A DNA stretch of 40,586 nt, from assembly GCF_028682635.1 (NCBI RefSeq), contig NZ_JANHLK010000042.1, forward strand, positions 1 through 40,586, written 5' to 3'. This stretch comes from Pseudomonas putida. GTDB taxonomy: Bacteria; Pseudomonadota; Gammaproteobacteria; Pseudomonadales; Pseudomonadaceae. The notes below the pieces were generated by a model. It was not told the DNA's origin and made no database searches. It saw only the letters and a program-made list of their open reading frames with translations. Positions within the stretch are counted from its first letter, which is position 1; every line of letters begins with the position of its first letter. The position numbers were made by a program, and so were the translations under genes. Shown in pieces: positions 33,093 to 40,504 of the stretch.

Positions 33093-33389
33093 ATGAAGGC
33101 GTACTGGATTGCTCACGTGGATATCACCGACCCCGATCAATACAGCCAATACACCCAGCGGGCACCGAAGGCGTTTGCCGAATACGGGGGTCGGATATTG
33201 GCGCGCGGCGGACGCAGCGAAGCGATGGAAGGTCGGCCGACGCCGCAACGCAGCGTGGTGATCGAGTTTGACTCGTACGAGCAGGCGTTGGCCTGTTATC
33301 GATCCGAGCTGTATCAGGAGGCGAAAGGGCACCGCGAAGGCGTGGCGCGGGCCGAGGTGATCATCGTCGAAGGTGTGTCACCAACCTGA
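33093..33389 (+). CDS. DUF1330 protein
   Basis: 98 residues of the DUF1330 family, a small ferredoxin-like (dimeric alpha-beta barrel) fold: MKAYWIAHVDITDPDQYSQY, GGRILARGGRSEAMEG and VVIEFDSYEQALACYRS. Members are common beside degradative operons but mostly without a proven reaction; isomerase or protective roles have been suggested. It is the only plus-strand gene in this part of the regulon and has a GntR operator 22 bases before its ATG. RBS AGAGGTC. Confidence 0.88.
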   Translation: MKAYWIAHVDITDPDQYSQYTQRAPKAFAEYGGRILARGGRSEAMEGRPTPQRSVVIEFDSYEQALACYRSELYQEAKGHREGVARAEVIIVEGVSPT

Positions 33390-33405
33390 CAAACACCACA
33401 TCACC

Positions 33406-33490
33406 CTGTAGGAGCTGGCTTGCCAGCGAAGGCGTCCGCGAGGCCTGCGCAATACTCAAGGACGCCTTCGCCGGCAAGCCGGCTCCTACA
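33406..33490. repeat. Inverted REP pair
   Basis: CTGTAGGAGCTGGCTTGCCA at the left is mirrored by CCGGCAAGCCGGCTCCTACA at the right. It lies between the convergent DUF1330 and NUDIX genes and may help end transcription. Confidence 0.8.
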
Positions 33491-33518
33491 AGGGATGGCG
33501 GAATATCGGAGGCTTTCG

Positions 33519-34082
33519 CTAGCGAATGAAATGAATTTTGCCGGTGTCGTCGTTACCGATGTAGATGCCGTAGACCCCGGCCTGGCGTTCCTCGATATAA
33601 CGCTCGAGGATCTGCCTTATCGCCGGGTAATAGATGCTGTCCCAGGGAATGTCCTCAGGCGCGAAGAATTTGTAGTCGAGGGTTTCCGGCCCGTATTGCC
33701 CGGTGATCTCCAGCGCGATGGCGCGGAAGATGATGTACACCTCGCAGATTGTAGGCACGCTGAAGATCGAGTAGGGCGAGAGGATCTCCGCGCGCACGCC
33801 GCTCTCTTCCCAGACTTCGCGCAGCGCCGCCTGCTCGGTGGTCTCGCCACCTTCCATGAAGCCCGCCGGCAAGGTCCAGGTGCCGGGGCGCGGGGGGATG
33901 GCGCGTTGGCACAGCAGGTACTTGCCGTCCTGTTCGATGATGCAGCCGGCGATGATTTTCGGATTGACGTAGTGGATGTAGCCGCAGACGCGGCACATCA
34001 GGCGCTCGTGCGTATCGCCCGGGGGCAGTTGTGACTTGAGGTCATTGCTGCCGCACTTTGGACAATAGCTCGGGCTGAACAT
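33519..34082 (-). CDS. NUDIX hydrolase with N-terminal zinc ribbon
   Basis: 187 residues. Two CxxC pairs at the start (CPKC and CRVC) form a zinc ribbon. The NUDIX box is perfect: G(x5)E(x7)REVWEESG within GFMEGGETTEQAALREVWEE. Relatives split dinucleotide pyrophosphates such as NADH or ADP-ribose; some use FAD, which would release FMN. It begins two bases after the GntR gene stop, so it is co-transcribed with the regulator. The frame is open further upstream inside the GntR gene, but the zinc ribbon fixes the start at 34082. Confidence 0.9.
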   Translation of the reverse strand: MFSPSYCPKCGSNDLKSQLPPGDTHERLMCRVCGYIHYVNPKIIAGCIIEQDGKYLLCQRAIPPRPGTWTLPAGFMEGGETTEQAALREVWEESGVRAEILSPYSIFSVPTICEVYIIFRAIALEITGQYGPETLDYKFFAPEDIPWDSIYYPAIRQILERYIEERQAGVYGIYIGNDDTGKIHFIR

Positions 34083-34084
34083 GA

Positions 34085-34837
34085 TCAACGACCTATGCGA
34101 GGTTCTTTGAGTGCGATGGGCTGGGTGATCTCGGGGATCGCCCCGGTCTCTTCCTGCTTGCGCTTGAGGTAATCGAGGGCGACGGTGGCGGCGGCGCGCA
34201 CGTGGTCGACGCACGCCTGGTGAGCGGCCAGGGGATCACCGCTCTTGATCGCCTCGACCATGCGTTCCATTTCCTGGTTGCTGGCGCCGCGACGGTTCTG
34301 CTGGGACACCGAAGTCGCCCGCAGATAGCTGATGCGCGCCTGCAACTGACGCAACTGGGTCGCGGCGACATGGTTGCCGGAGCCTTCGAGCAGTACGTCG
34401 TAGAAGCCCTGGACGGAGTCGATGACCTGCTGCAGCTCGCCTTCCTTCAAGGCCTGGCGGTTTTCTTCCAGGGCCTTTTCCAGGGCCTTGATGTCCTTGG
34501 CCTTGGCCCGCAGGGTGAACAGCTGGACGATCAGGCCCTCGAGTACGCAACGCAGCTCATAGATATCGACGGCATCGGCCAGGGTGATGATCGCCACCCG
34601 CGGGCCCTTGGCGTCGGCGAACTCCACCAGGCCTTCGGATTCCAGGTGACGCAAGGCTTCGCGCACCGAGGTGCGGCTCACGCCCAGGCGATCGCACAGA
34701 TCGCGTTCGACCAGTCGATCTCCCGGCAGGAGCTGGAAGTTCATGATGGCGCTTCGCAGTTTATCCAGCACGATTTCGCGCAGGGTAACGGGGTTGCGAT
34801 TGACCTTGAAGCTGTCGTCGAGTGGCAGGCGTTTCAT
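34085..34837 (-). CDS. GntR-family regulator (FadR/FCD subfamily)
   Basis: 250 residues: winged HTH at about 15-85 (LREIVLDKLRSAIMNFQLLPGDRL, RLGVSRTSVREALRHLESEGLVE in pieces) and an all-helical FCD effector domain at about 90-225 ending in AHQACVDHVRAA. It is the only DNA-binding protein encoded in the 23.5-40.5 kb block, and six promoters of this block carry a GGTATACC-cored operator. NanR, an FCD relative, binds GGTATA repeats, which supports the match. It is most likely a repressor released by the substrate or an intermediate. The start at 34837 is inferred from homology-like N-terminus; the frame reaches 34879. No operator copy lies in its own leader. Confidence 0.9.
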   Translation of the reverse strand: MKRLPLDDSFKVNRNPVTLREIVLDKLRSAIMNFQLLPGDRLVERDLCDRLGVSRTSVREALRHLESEGLVEFADAKGPRVAIITLADAVDIYELRCVLEGLIVQLFTLRAKAKDIKALEKALEENRQALKEGELQQVIDSVQGFYDVLLEGSGNHVAATQLRQLQARISYLRATSVSQQNRRGASNQEMERMVEAIKSGDPLAAHQACVDHVRAAATVALDYLKRKQEETGAIPEITQPIALKEPRIGR

Positions 34838-34913
34838 GGGGTCCGCTCTAGAATGTGGCTGTCCATGCAAAACGGGCACCGTCCGTGCTCGTTCAGTTCA
34901 AACAGCCGAGGGG

Positions 34914-35303
34914 TTAACTTGAGGCCTCGGCATCGGCTTCGGCGAATGCTTCCCGGGCGAGCCGGAAACTGTCGACGGCAGCGGGAACACCGCAATATAT
35001 GCCGACCTGAAGCAGAATTTCGCGTATTTGCTCACGACTCAGGCCGTTACGCAAGGCGCCGCGCACATGCAGCTTGAGTTCGTGCGGGCGGTTGAGGGCC
35101 GAGATCATGGCCAGGTTGATCATGCTGCGCTCCTTGAGCGACAGACCCTCGCGGCCCCAGACGTGGCCCCAGCAGTACTCGGTGACCATCTCCTGCAGGG
35201 GACGGGTGAAGTCGTCGGCGTTCTCGATGGAATGATTCACATAGGCTTCGCCCAGCACCTGGGTGCGGATCTTGAGGCCTTTTTCGTATTTTTCGTTGCT
35301 CAT
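34914..35303 (-). CDS. Carboxymuconolactone-decarboxylase-family protein
   Basis: 129 residues, PcaC-like: YEKGLKIRTQVLGEAYV, EYCWGHVWGREGLSLKERSMINLAMISAL (in pieces), ELKLHVRGALRNGLSREQIREILLQVGIYCG. Classical members decarboxylate gamma-carboxymuconolactone; close relatives in other pathways decarboxylate or isomerise other lactones, or have unknown roles. No other protocatechuate genes are present, so a pathway-specific role is inferred. Strong RBS AAGGAG ten bases before the ATG at 35303; the longer frame upstream comes from REP sequence. Confidence 0.9.
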   Translation of the reverse strand: MSNEKYEKGLKIRTQVLGEAYVNHSIENADDFTRPLQEMVTEYCWGHVWGREGLSLKERSMINLAMISALNRPHELKLHVRGALRNGLSREQIREILLQVGIYCGVPAAVDSFRLAREAFAEADAEASS

Positions 35304-35324
35304 TTCGATGATCTCCTTAGACCC

Positions 35325-35393
35325 CTGTAGGAGCCGGCTTGCCGGCGAAGGCGTACTTGAGGGCGCCTTCGCCGGCAAGCCGGGCTCCTACAG
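35325..35393. repeat. Compact inverted REP pair
   Basis: CTGTAGGAGCCGGCTTGCCG faces CCGGCAAGCCGGGCTCCTACAG over a short middle, giving a strong hairpin between the semialdehyde dehydrogenase and CMD-family genes. It may lower expression of the distal CMD, GntR and NUDIX genes. Confidence 0.85.
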
Positions 35394-35401
35394 GTATTGA
35401 T

Positions 35402-36853
35402 TCACAGCCCACCCATCAAGGTGTATTTGAGCTCCAGGTAATCCTCGATGCCGTATTTGGAGCCTTCGCGCCCCAGCCCCGAGGATTTGATCCCGCCAAA
35501 CGGCGCGACTTCGGTGGAGATCAACCCTTCGTTGATCCCGACCATGCCGTATTCCAGCGCTTCGCTCATGCGCCAGGCGCGGCCCAGGTCGCGGGTGTAG
35601 CAATAGGCAGCCAGGCCGAATTCGGTGTCGTTGGCCATCTGCACGGCCTCGGATTCGCTGGCGAAGCGGAACACCGCGGCGAGCGGGCCGAAGGTTTCTT
35701 CCCGGGCGACTTTCATCTGCGTGGTGATGCCGGCCAATACCGTGGGCTGGAAGAAGCCATGGCCCAGGGCGTGGCGTTCGCCGCCGCACAACAGCTGTGC
35801 ACCTTGCGCCAGTGCATCCTGCACATGGTCTTCAACCTTGGCCACGGCGCGCTCGTTGATCAGCGGACCCTGGGTGACGCCGTCGGCGAAACCGCTGCCA
35901 ACCTTGAGTTGCGAGACCCGTTCGGCCAACCGCGCGACGAAAGCGTCGTGAATACCGTCCTGCACCAGGAAGCGATTGACACAGACACAGGTCTGGCCGG
36001 CATTGCGAAATTTGGCGATCAGCGCGCCTTCCACCGCACGTTCCAGATCGGCGTCGTCGAAGACGATAAAAGGCGCGTTGCCGCCCAGTTCCAGCGACAC
36101 CTTTTTCAGCGTCGGCGCGCACTGCGCCATCAGCAACTTGCCAATGGCCGTGGAGCCGGTGAACGACAGTTTGCGCACCAGCGGACTAGCGGTCAGTTCG
36201 GCGCCGATGGCGATGGCATCGCCGGTGATCACGTTGAAAATACCGGCGGGAATGCCGGCCTGCTCGGCCAGCGCGGCCATGGCCAGAGCCGAGAACGGCG
36301 TCTCCGGCGCCGGCTTGACGATACACGGGCAACCGGCGGCCAGTGCCGGGCCGGCCTTGCGGGTGATCATCGCCGCGGGGAAGTTCCAGGGGGTGATCGC
36401 CGCGACGACACCGATTGGTTCCTTGCTCACGACAATACGCGCATCGCCCTTGTGGCTGGGAATGGTGTCGCCGTAGATGCGCTTGGCTTCTTCGGCGAAC
36501 CACTCGATGAAGCTGGCGGCGTAGAGGATTTCACCCTTGGCTTCGGCCAACGGCTTGCCTTGTTCGAGGGTGAGTATTTCGGCCAGGGCATCGGCGTTTT
36601 CCAGCATCAGCGCGTGCCAGCGCTTTAGCGTGTTGCTGCGTTCCTTGGCGGTGAGTGCGCGCCAGGCCGGCCAGGCCTTGTTGGCGGCGTCGATGGCCTG
36701 GCGTGCGTCTTCGGCGCCGAGGTTTGGCACCTGGCCGATCAACTCGCCGGTGGCCGGGTTGAAGATGTCCTGTTGCGCACCGTCGGGCGCATCCAGCCAT
36801 TGGCCGTTGATGTAGGCCTGCTGGCGGAACAGTAACGAGGCTGCTGGGCTCAT
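35402..36853 (-). CDS. NAD(P)-dependent succinate-semialdehyde dehydrogenase-like
   Basis: 483 residues, aldehyde dehydrogenase family of the GabD type. Visible: PWNFPAAMITRKAGPALAAGC (in pieces), VSLELGGNAPFIVFDDADLE with the general-base Glu, and GQTCVCVNRF with the catalytic Cys and the neighbouring second Cys typical of GabD. It should oxidise succinate semialdehyde or a near homologue to the acid, the expected exit to the TCA cycle after ring opening. No 4-aminobutyrate transaminase gene lies nearby. ATG at 36853 follows CAGGAG; a TTG 15 bases upstream is less likely. Confidence 0.9.
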   Translation of the reverse strand: MSPAASLLFRQQAYINGQWLDAPDGAQQDIFNPATGELIGQVPNLGAEDARQAIDAANKAWPAWRALTAKERSNTLKRWHALMLENADALAEILTLEQGKPLAEAKGEILYAASFIEWFAEEAKRIYGDTIPSHKGDARIVVSKEPIGVVAAITPWNFPAAMITRKAGPALAAGCPCIVKPAPETPFSALAMAALAEQAGIPAGIFNVITGDAIAIGAELTASPLVRKLSFTGSTAIGKLLMAQCAPTLKKVSLELGGNAPFIVFDDADLERAVEGALIAKFRNAGQTCVCVNRFLVQDGIHDAFVARLAERVSQLKVGSGFADGVTQGPLINERAVAKVEDHVQDALAQGAQLLCGGERHALGHGFFQPTVLAGITTQMKVAREETFGPLAAVFRFASESEAVQMANDTEFGLAAYCYTRDLGRAWRMSEALEYGMVGINEGLISTEVAPFGGIKSSGLGREGSKYGIEDYLELKYTLMGGL

Positions 36854-36892
36854 GCCGGCTCCTGACAAAATTTAAAAAATCTGCACGGACCC

Positions 36893-36984
36893 CTGTGGGA
36901 GCGGGCTTGCTCGCGAAAGCGGTGGGTCAGTCAATATTGATGTCAACTGATACTCCGCCTTCGCGAGCAAGCCCGCTCCCACAG
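36893..36984. repeat. Inverted REP pair
   Basis: CTGTGGGAGCGGGCTTGCTC and its mirror GAGCAAGCCCGCTCCCACAG, between the second flavin reductase gene and the semialdehyde dehydrogenase gene. Confidence 0.85.
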
Positions 36985-37004
36985 GTTTTTTTGTGTGGAA
37001 CCGA

Positions 37005-37490
37005 TCAGGCCAGGGTGGGCAGGGGGCCCAGCTTGCCTTTGTGGTAGATCATCGGCGTCACCGGTTGCTCGGGCAGGATCAGGTTCTTCACCGCACCGAC
37101 GATGATGGCGTGGTCGCCGCCATCGTATTCGCGCCACAGTTCGCACTCGATGATCGCCGTGGCCTTGCGCAGCAACGGGTTGCCCAGTTCGCTCAAGTGC
37201 CACTCGATGCCGTTGGCCTTGTCCTTGCCTTTGCCGGCAAACGCATAGGCTTCGGCGGTCTGGTCGGCGGACAGCAGGTGAATCGCGAACTGCTTGCTGT
37301 CGCGCAGGATCGGGTAGGTGTCAGAGGCGTAGTTGGGGCAGAACAGCACCAGTGCCGGATCGATCGACAGCGCACTGAAGGCACTGGCGGTAATGCCGAC
37401 GATGCCGCCCGCCGGGTCCAGGGTGGTGACCACCGTGACCCCGGAAGGGAACGAGCTCATGACGTCTTTGTAAATGCCGGGTTCGATCAT
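37005..37490 (-). CDS. Flavin reductase (RutF/HpaC-like), copy 2
   Basis: 161 residues, the same length as the reductase at 24659-25144 and equal to it at most positions: FPSGVTVVTTLDPAGGIVG, ASAFSALSIDPALVLFCPNY, GKGKDKANGIEWHLSELGNP, GDHAIIVGAVKNL. It delivers reduced FMN to a monooxygenase. Only one LLM monooxygenase is visible in the window, so the two copies may serve the same enzyme under different promoters, or this copy may serve a partner elsewhere. It follows the aldehyde dehydrogenase gene by 12 bases on the same strand. Confidence 0.92.
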   Translation of the reverse strand: MIEPGIYKDVMSSFPSGVTVVTTLDPAGGIVGITASAFSALSIDPALVLFCPNYASDTYPILRDSKQFAIHLLSADQTAEAYAFAGKGKDKANGIEWHLSELGNPLLRKATAIIECELWREYDGGDHAIIVGAVKNLILPEQPVTPMIYHKGKLGPLPTLA

Positions 37491-37502
37491 TTCTCAGGAC
37501 TC

Positions 37503-38984
37503 CTAGCGCATCACGAATGGATCAGGCATCGGTGCCTGGGACAGATTGATCCACACCGTTTTCAGCTCGGTGTAGGCCAGCACGGAATCGATGCCGCTTT
37601 CGCGTCCATAGCCACTGTTCTTGAAGCCGCCGATCGGCGCCATGGCCGACACCGCGCGGTAGGTATTGACCCAGATGATCCCCGAACGCACGTCCCGGGC
37701 CAGGCGATGGGCGCGGCCCAGGTCGCGAGTCCAGATGCCGGCGGCGAGGCCGAACTGCGAGTCGTTGGCGATCGCCAGGGCTTCGGCTTCGTCCTTGAAA
37801 CGGATGACCGAAGCCACCGGGCCGAACACTTCTTCCTGCATGATCTTCATCGAATTGCGGTCGCATTCGAACAGGGTCGGCTCATAGAACCAGCCTTCGC
37901 CCAGGTTCTGCGCACGCTTGCCACCCAGGCGCAGTGTTGCCCCTTCGGCAATGGCATCGGCCACCAGTCCTTCCACTACGGCCAGCTGCTGCGCGGTGGC
38001 CATCGGGCCCATTTCGCTGCTGTCTTCCTGCGGGTTGCCGATGCGGATGCGCTGGGCGCGTTCCACCAGGCGAGCGACGAATTCGTCGTAGATTTCGTCC
38101 TGCACCAGCAGGCGCGAACCCGACACACAGCTTTGCCCGGAGGCGGCGTAGATCCCGGCGATGGCGCCGTTGATCGCGCTGTCGAGGTCGGCGTCGGCGA
38201 AGATGATGTTCGGCGACTTGCCGCCCAGTTCCAGGGACAATTTCGCGAAGTTCTCGGCACTGCTGCGCACCACATGCCGGGCCGTCGCCGCGCCACCGGT
38301 GAAGGCGATCTTGCGCACCAGCGGATGGCGGGTGAGGGCGGCACCGGTGCTCGGGCCGTAACCGGTGACGATGTTGACCACGCCCGGCGGGATGCCGGCT
38401 TCCAGCGCCAAACGCGCCAGTTCGAGAATGGTCGCCGAGGCGTGCTCGGACGGCTTGATCACGATGGTATTGCCCGCCGCCAGGGCCGGCGCCAGTTTGA
38501 TCGCGGTCAGGTACAGCGGGCTGTTCCACGGAATGATCGCGGCGACCACGCCCATGGCTTCGTGCACGGTGTAGGCAAACAGGTCGGGCTTGTCCAGCGG
38601 CAGGGTGCCGCCTTCGAGCTTGTCGGCCAGGCCTGCGGTGTAGTGGAAGAACTCCGGCAGGTAGCCGACCTGGCCGCGGGTCTCGCGGATCAGTTTGCCG
38701 TTGTCGCGGCTTTCCAGCTGCGCCAGTTGTTCCTTGTTTTCGGCGATCAGGTCGCCCAGTCGGCGCAGCAACTTGCCGCGGGCGGTGGCGGTCAGGCCAC
38801 GCCAGGCCGGGCTGTCGAAGGCGGTCTGCGCAGCCTGTACGGCGCGCTCGACGTCGGCTTCGTCGGCATCGGGCAGTTCGGCCCAGGGCTCGGCCAGGGC
38901 CGGATTGAGGCTTTCGAAAGTCTTGCCGGAGAGGGCATCGACCCATTCACCGCCGATGCACATCTGGAAGCGTGTGAGTGTCAT
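37503..38984 (-). CDS. Aldehyde dehydrogenase (betaine/aromatic-aldehyde type)
   Basis: 493 residues with the full family pattern: PWNSPLYLTAIKLAPALAAGN (in pieces), FTGGAATARHVV, LELGGKSPNIIFADADLD (general base) and GQSCVSGSRLLVQ (catalytic Cys). It belongs to a different branch from the semialdehyde dehydrogenase next door, so the pathway seems to handle two aldehydes or one aldehyde at two stages. Its ATG overlaps the stop of the alpha/beta hydrolase gene (ATGA). Confidence 0.92.
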   Translation of the reverse strand: MTLTRFQMCIGGEWVDALSGKTFESLNPALAEPWAELPDADEADVERAVQAAQTAFDSPAWRGLTATARGKLLRRLGDLIAENKEQLAQLESRDNGKLIRETRGQVGYLPEFFHYTAGLADKLEGGTLPLDKPDLFAYTVHEAMGVVAAIIPWNSPLYLTAIKLAPALAAGNTIVIKPSEHASATILELARLALEAGIPPGVVNIVTGYGPSTGAALTRHPLVRKIAFTGGAATARHVVRSSAENFAKLSLELGGKSPNIIFADADLDSAINGAIAGIYAASGQSCVSGSRLLVQDEIYDEFVARLVERAQRIRIGNPQEDSSEMGPMATAQQLAVVEGLVADAIAEGATLRLGGKRAQNLGEGWFYEPTLFECDRNSMKIMQEEVFGPVASVIRFKDEAEALAIANDSQFGLAAGIWTRDLGRAHRLARDVRSGIIWVNTYRAVSAMAPIGGFKNSGYGRESGIDSVLAYTELKTVWINLSQAPMPDPFVMR

Positions 38985-39814
38985 GCAACGATCCCCTTGA
39001 TCTGGTTTTGTCGGGAGTGCGCCGTGTCGAGAAACTCCAGCAACAGCTGATTGACCAGGCGCGGCGATTCTACGGGCATCATATGCCGCTGCTCGGCGAG
39101 CACGGCAACCTTGGCACCGGGAATGCGCTGGGCCAGTTGCTCGGCCATTTCCGGGGTCGACCCGGGGTCGAGTTCGCCGGTGGCGATCAACGCCGGTACC
39201 TGGATGTTGCCCAGGTCCTCGGCGCGGTACATGTCCTGGGTGGCAAACAATTCGTAGGTGGTCAGGTAACCCTGGGGGTCATTGCCCGCCAGCGTCTGGC
39301 GAATTGCGGCGATCTGCGCCGGATTGGCCGCCTGGTATTCACGGCTGAACCAGCGTGACAGCGCGGCTTCGGCGTTGGCGTCCGGACCGTGCTCGGCGGC
39401 CTGGCTGGTGCGGGCGATCACGCCGGCACGTTGCTCAGCGGTGCGATTGAACACGCTGTTGAGCACCACCAGGCTTTGCAGGCGTTGCGGGTAATGCAGG
39501 GCGAAAGCCCGCGCCACCAGCCCACCCATGGAGAAACCGATCACGGCCGCCTTGGGCAATTGCAGATGATCGAGCAGCTCGAGCAACTGGTCTGCATAAC
39601 CGAGCAGCGGCGTGCCGCTTTCAGGGCGCGGGCTGGCGCCATGGCCGAGCATGTCGTAGGCGATGACGCGGTATTGCGTGGCCAGGCCAACGATCTGGCC
39701 GCCCCACATTTCTTTGTTCAGGCCCACGCCGTGGATCAAGACCACGGGCTGGCCTTGGCCGGTCGCCAGGTAACTGGTGCCAGCCGGGGTGCGTTCAGCG
39801 GTGAGCCGAATCAT
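38981..39814 (-). CDS. Alpha/beta hydrolase (RutD/PcaD-like)
   Basis: 277 residues. Oxyanion-hole motif IHGVGLNKEMW and a complete catalytic triad: Ser95 in GFSMGG, Asp216 in TGELDPGS and His244 in QRHMMPVE. Relatives hydrolyse enol-lactones (PcaD), aminoacrylate or carbamate-type products (RutD) and amide or ester bonds after ring cleavage. In this operon it probably cleaves the ring-opened product of the LLM monooxygenase. The ATG at 39814 follows AGGAG with six bases spacing; an upstream ATG at 39829 is less well placed. Confidence 0.9.
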   Translation of the reverse strand: MIRLTAERTPAGTSYLATGQGQPVVLIHGVGLNKEMWGGQIVGLATQYRVIAYDMLGHGASPRPESGTPLLGYADQLLELLDHLQLPKAAVIGFSMGGLVARAFALHYPQRLQSLVVLNSVFNRTAEQRAGVIARTSQAAEHGPDANAEAALSRWFSREYQAANPAQIAAIRQTLAGNDPQGYLTTYELFATQDMYRAEDLGNIQVPALIATGELDPGSTPEMAEQLAQRIPGAKVAVLAEQRHMMPVESPRLVNQLLLEFLDTAHSRQNQIKGIVA

Positions 39815-39856
39815 GGAGCGCTCCTGCATACCTTTTTGTTGTAGTGACCGACCGGC

Positions 39857-40447
39857 TTACTGGGCTTTTTCGGCAGCCAGTTCTTCCAGGTCGATGTAGC
39901 GGTTGCCGATGCGTGGGTGCAGGCGGCCGCCATCGGCGCAACCCAGGACCACGACGATTTCGTCGGCACGCGGCGCGTCTTCGATCTTCATTTCCAGGGT
40001 GATGTAGTGCGAACGCAGGCCTTCATCGTCCTTGTGCATCATCGGGATCTGGATCGAAGTGCCCGGGCCGCCGCGCTTGTTGGTAAAGCTCAGGTAGCTC
40101 TTGGCTTTCACCGCTTCGCGGTAATGGTTGCCAAAGCGCAGGGTGTGGATCACCGCGGAGGCGTGTTCGATTTCACCGTCGGCACCGACCACGGCAGCCT
40201 TGCCATAGGCTTCGATCTTCTCGGCACCGCCAATGATGCCCACCAGGCGCTCGACCATCAGCGCGCCGAGGTCGGAGCAGTTGGCGCGGATCTGCGGCTT
40301 GAGGTCTTCAACGAAACCGTTGCCCAGCCAGGGGTTCTTCATCACCACGGCCAGCCCGACCATGGTCACGGGCTTGTCGGTGGCTTTGCCGCCTTCGATG
40401 AAGGTTTCTTCGACATAGCTGACGATCTTGCGGATTTCGAAACTCAT
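39857..40447 (-). CDS. DUF1185 ("amino acid synthesis" family) protein
   Basis: 196 residues of the DUF1185 family: MSFEIRKIVSYVEETFIEGG (in pieces), KPVTMVGLAVVMKNPWLGNGFVEDL, VGADGEIEHASAVIHTLRFGNHYREAVKAKS (in pieces) and KRGGPGTSIQIPMMHKDDEGLRSHY. I know of no established reaction for this family. It is the first gene of the largest operon of the regulon, directly behind a GntR operator, so it likely carries out or supports a central step such as hydrolysis of a ring product. No signal peptide or membrane segment. Good RBS GGAGCAGCTC. Confidence 0.87.
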   Translation of the reverse strand: MSFEIRKIVSYVEETFIEGGKATDKPVTMVGLAVVMKNPWLGNGFVEDLKPQIRANCSDLGALMVERLVGIIGGAEKIEAYGKAAVVGADGEIEHASAVIHTLRFGNHYREAVKAKSYLSFTNKRGGPGTSIQIPMMHKDDEGLRSHYITLEMKIEDAPRADEIVVVLGCADGGRLHPRIGNRYIDLEELAAEKAQ

Positions 40448-40488
40448 GAGCTGCTCCGTATCAGGGTGGAAGGTGTCTGTGCGTATGA

Positions 40489-40504
40489 TGGTATACCATA
40501 ATAC
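40489..40504. promoter_or_regulatory. GntR-type operator F (promoter of the DUF1185 operon)
   Basis: TGGTATACCATAATAC, identical to operators A and E, 42 bases upstream of the DUF1185 start. On the minus strand a TTGCGC lies 14 bases before TATACC, a possible -35/-10 pair. The remaining 82 bases to the window end show no gene. Confidence 0.75.

Noticed and set aside
23461..40447. Classical Rut uracil pathway
   Set aside because: There is no RutC or RutE, the LLM protein lacks the RutA start, and aldehyde dehydrogenases and RibBA are not part of Rut.
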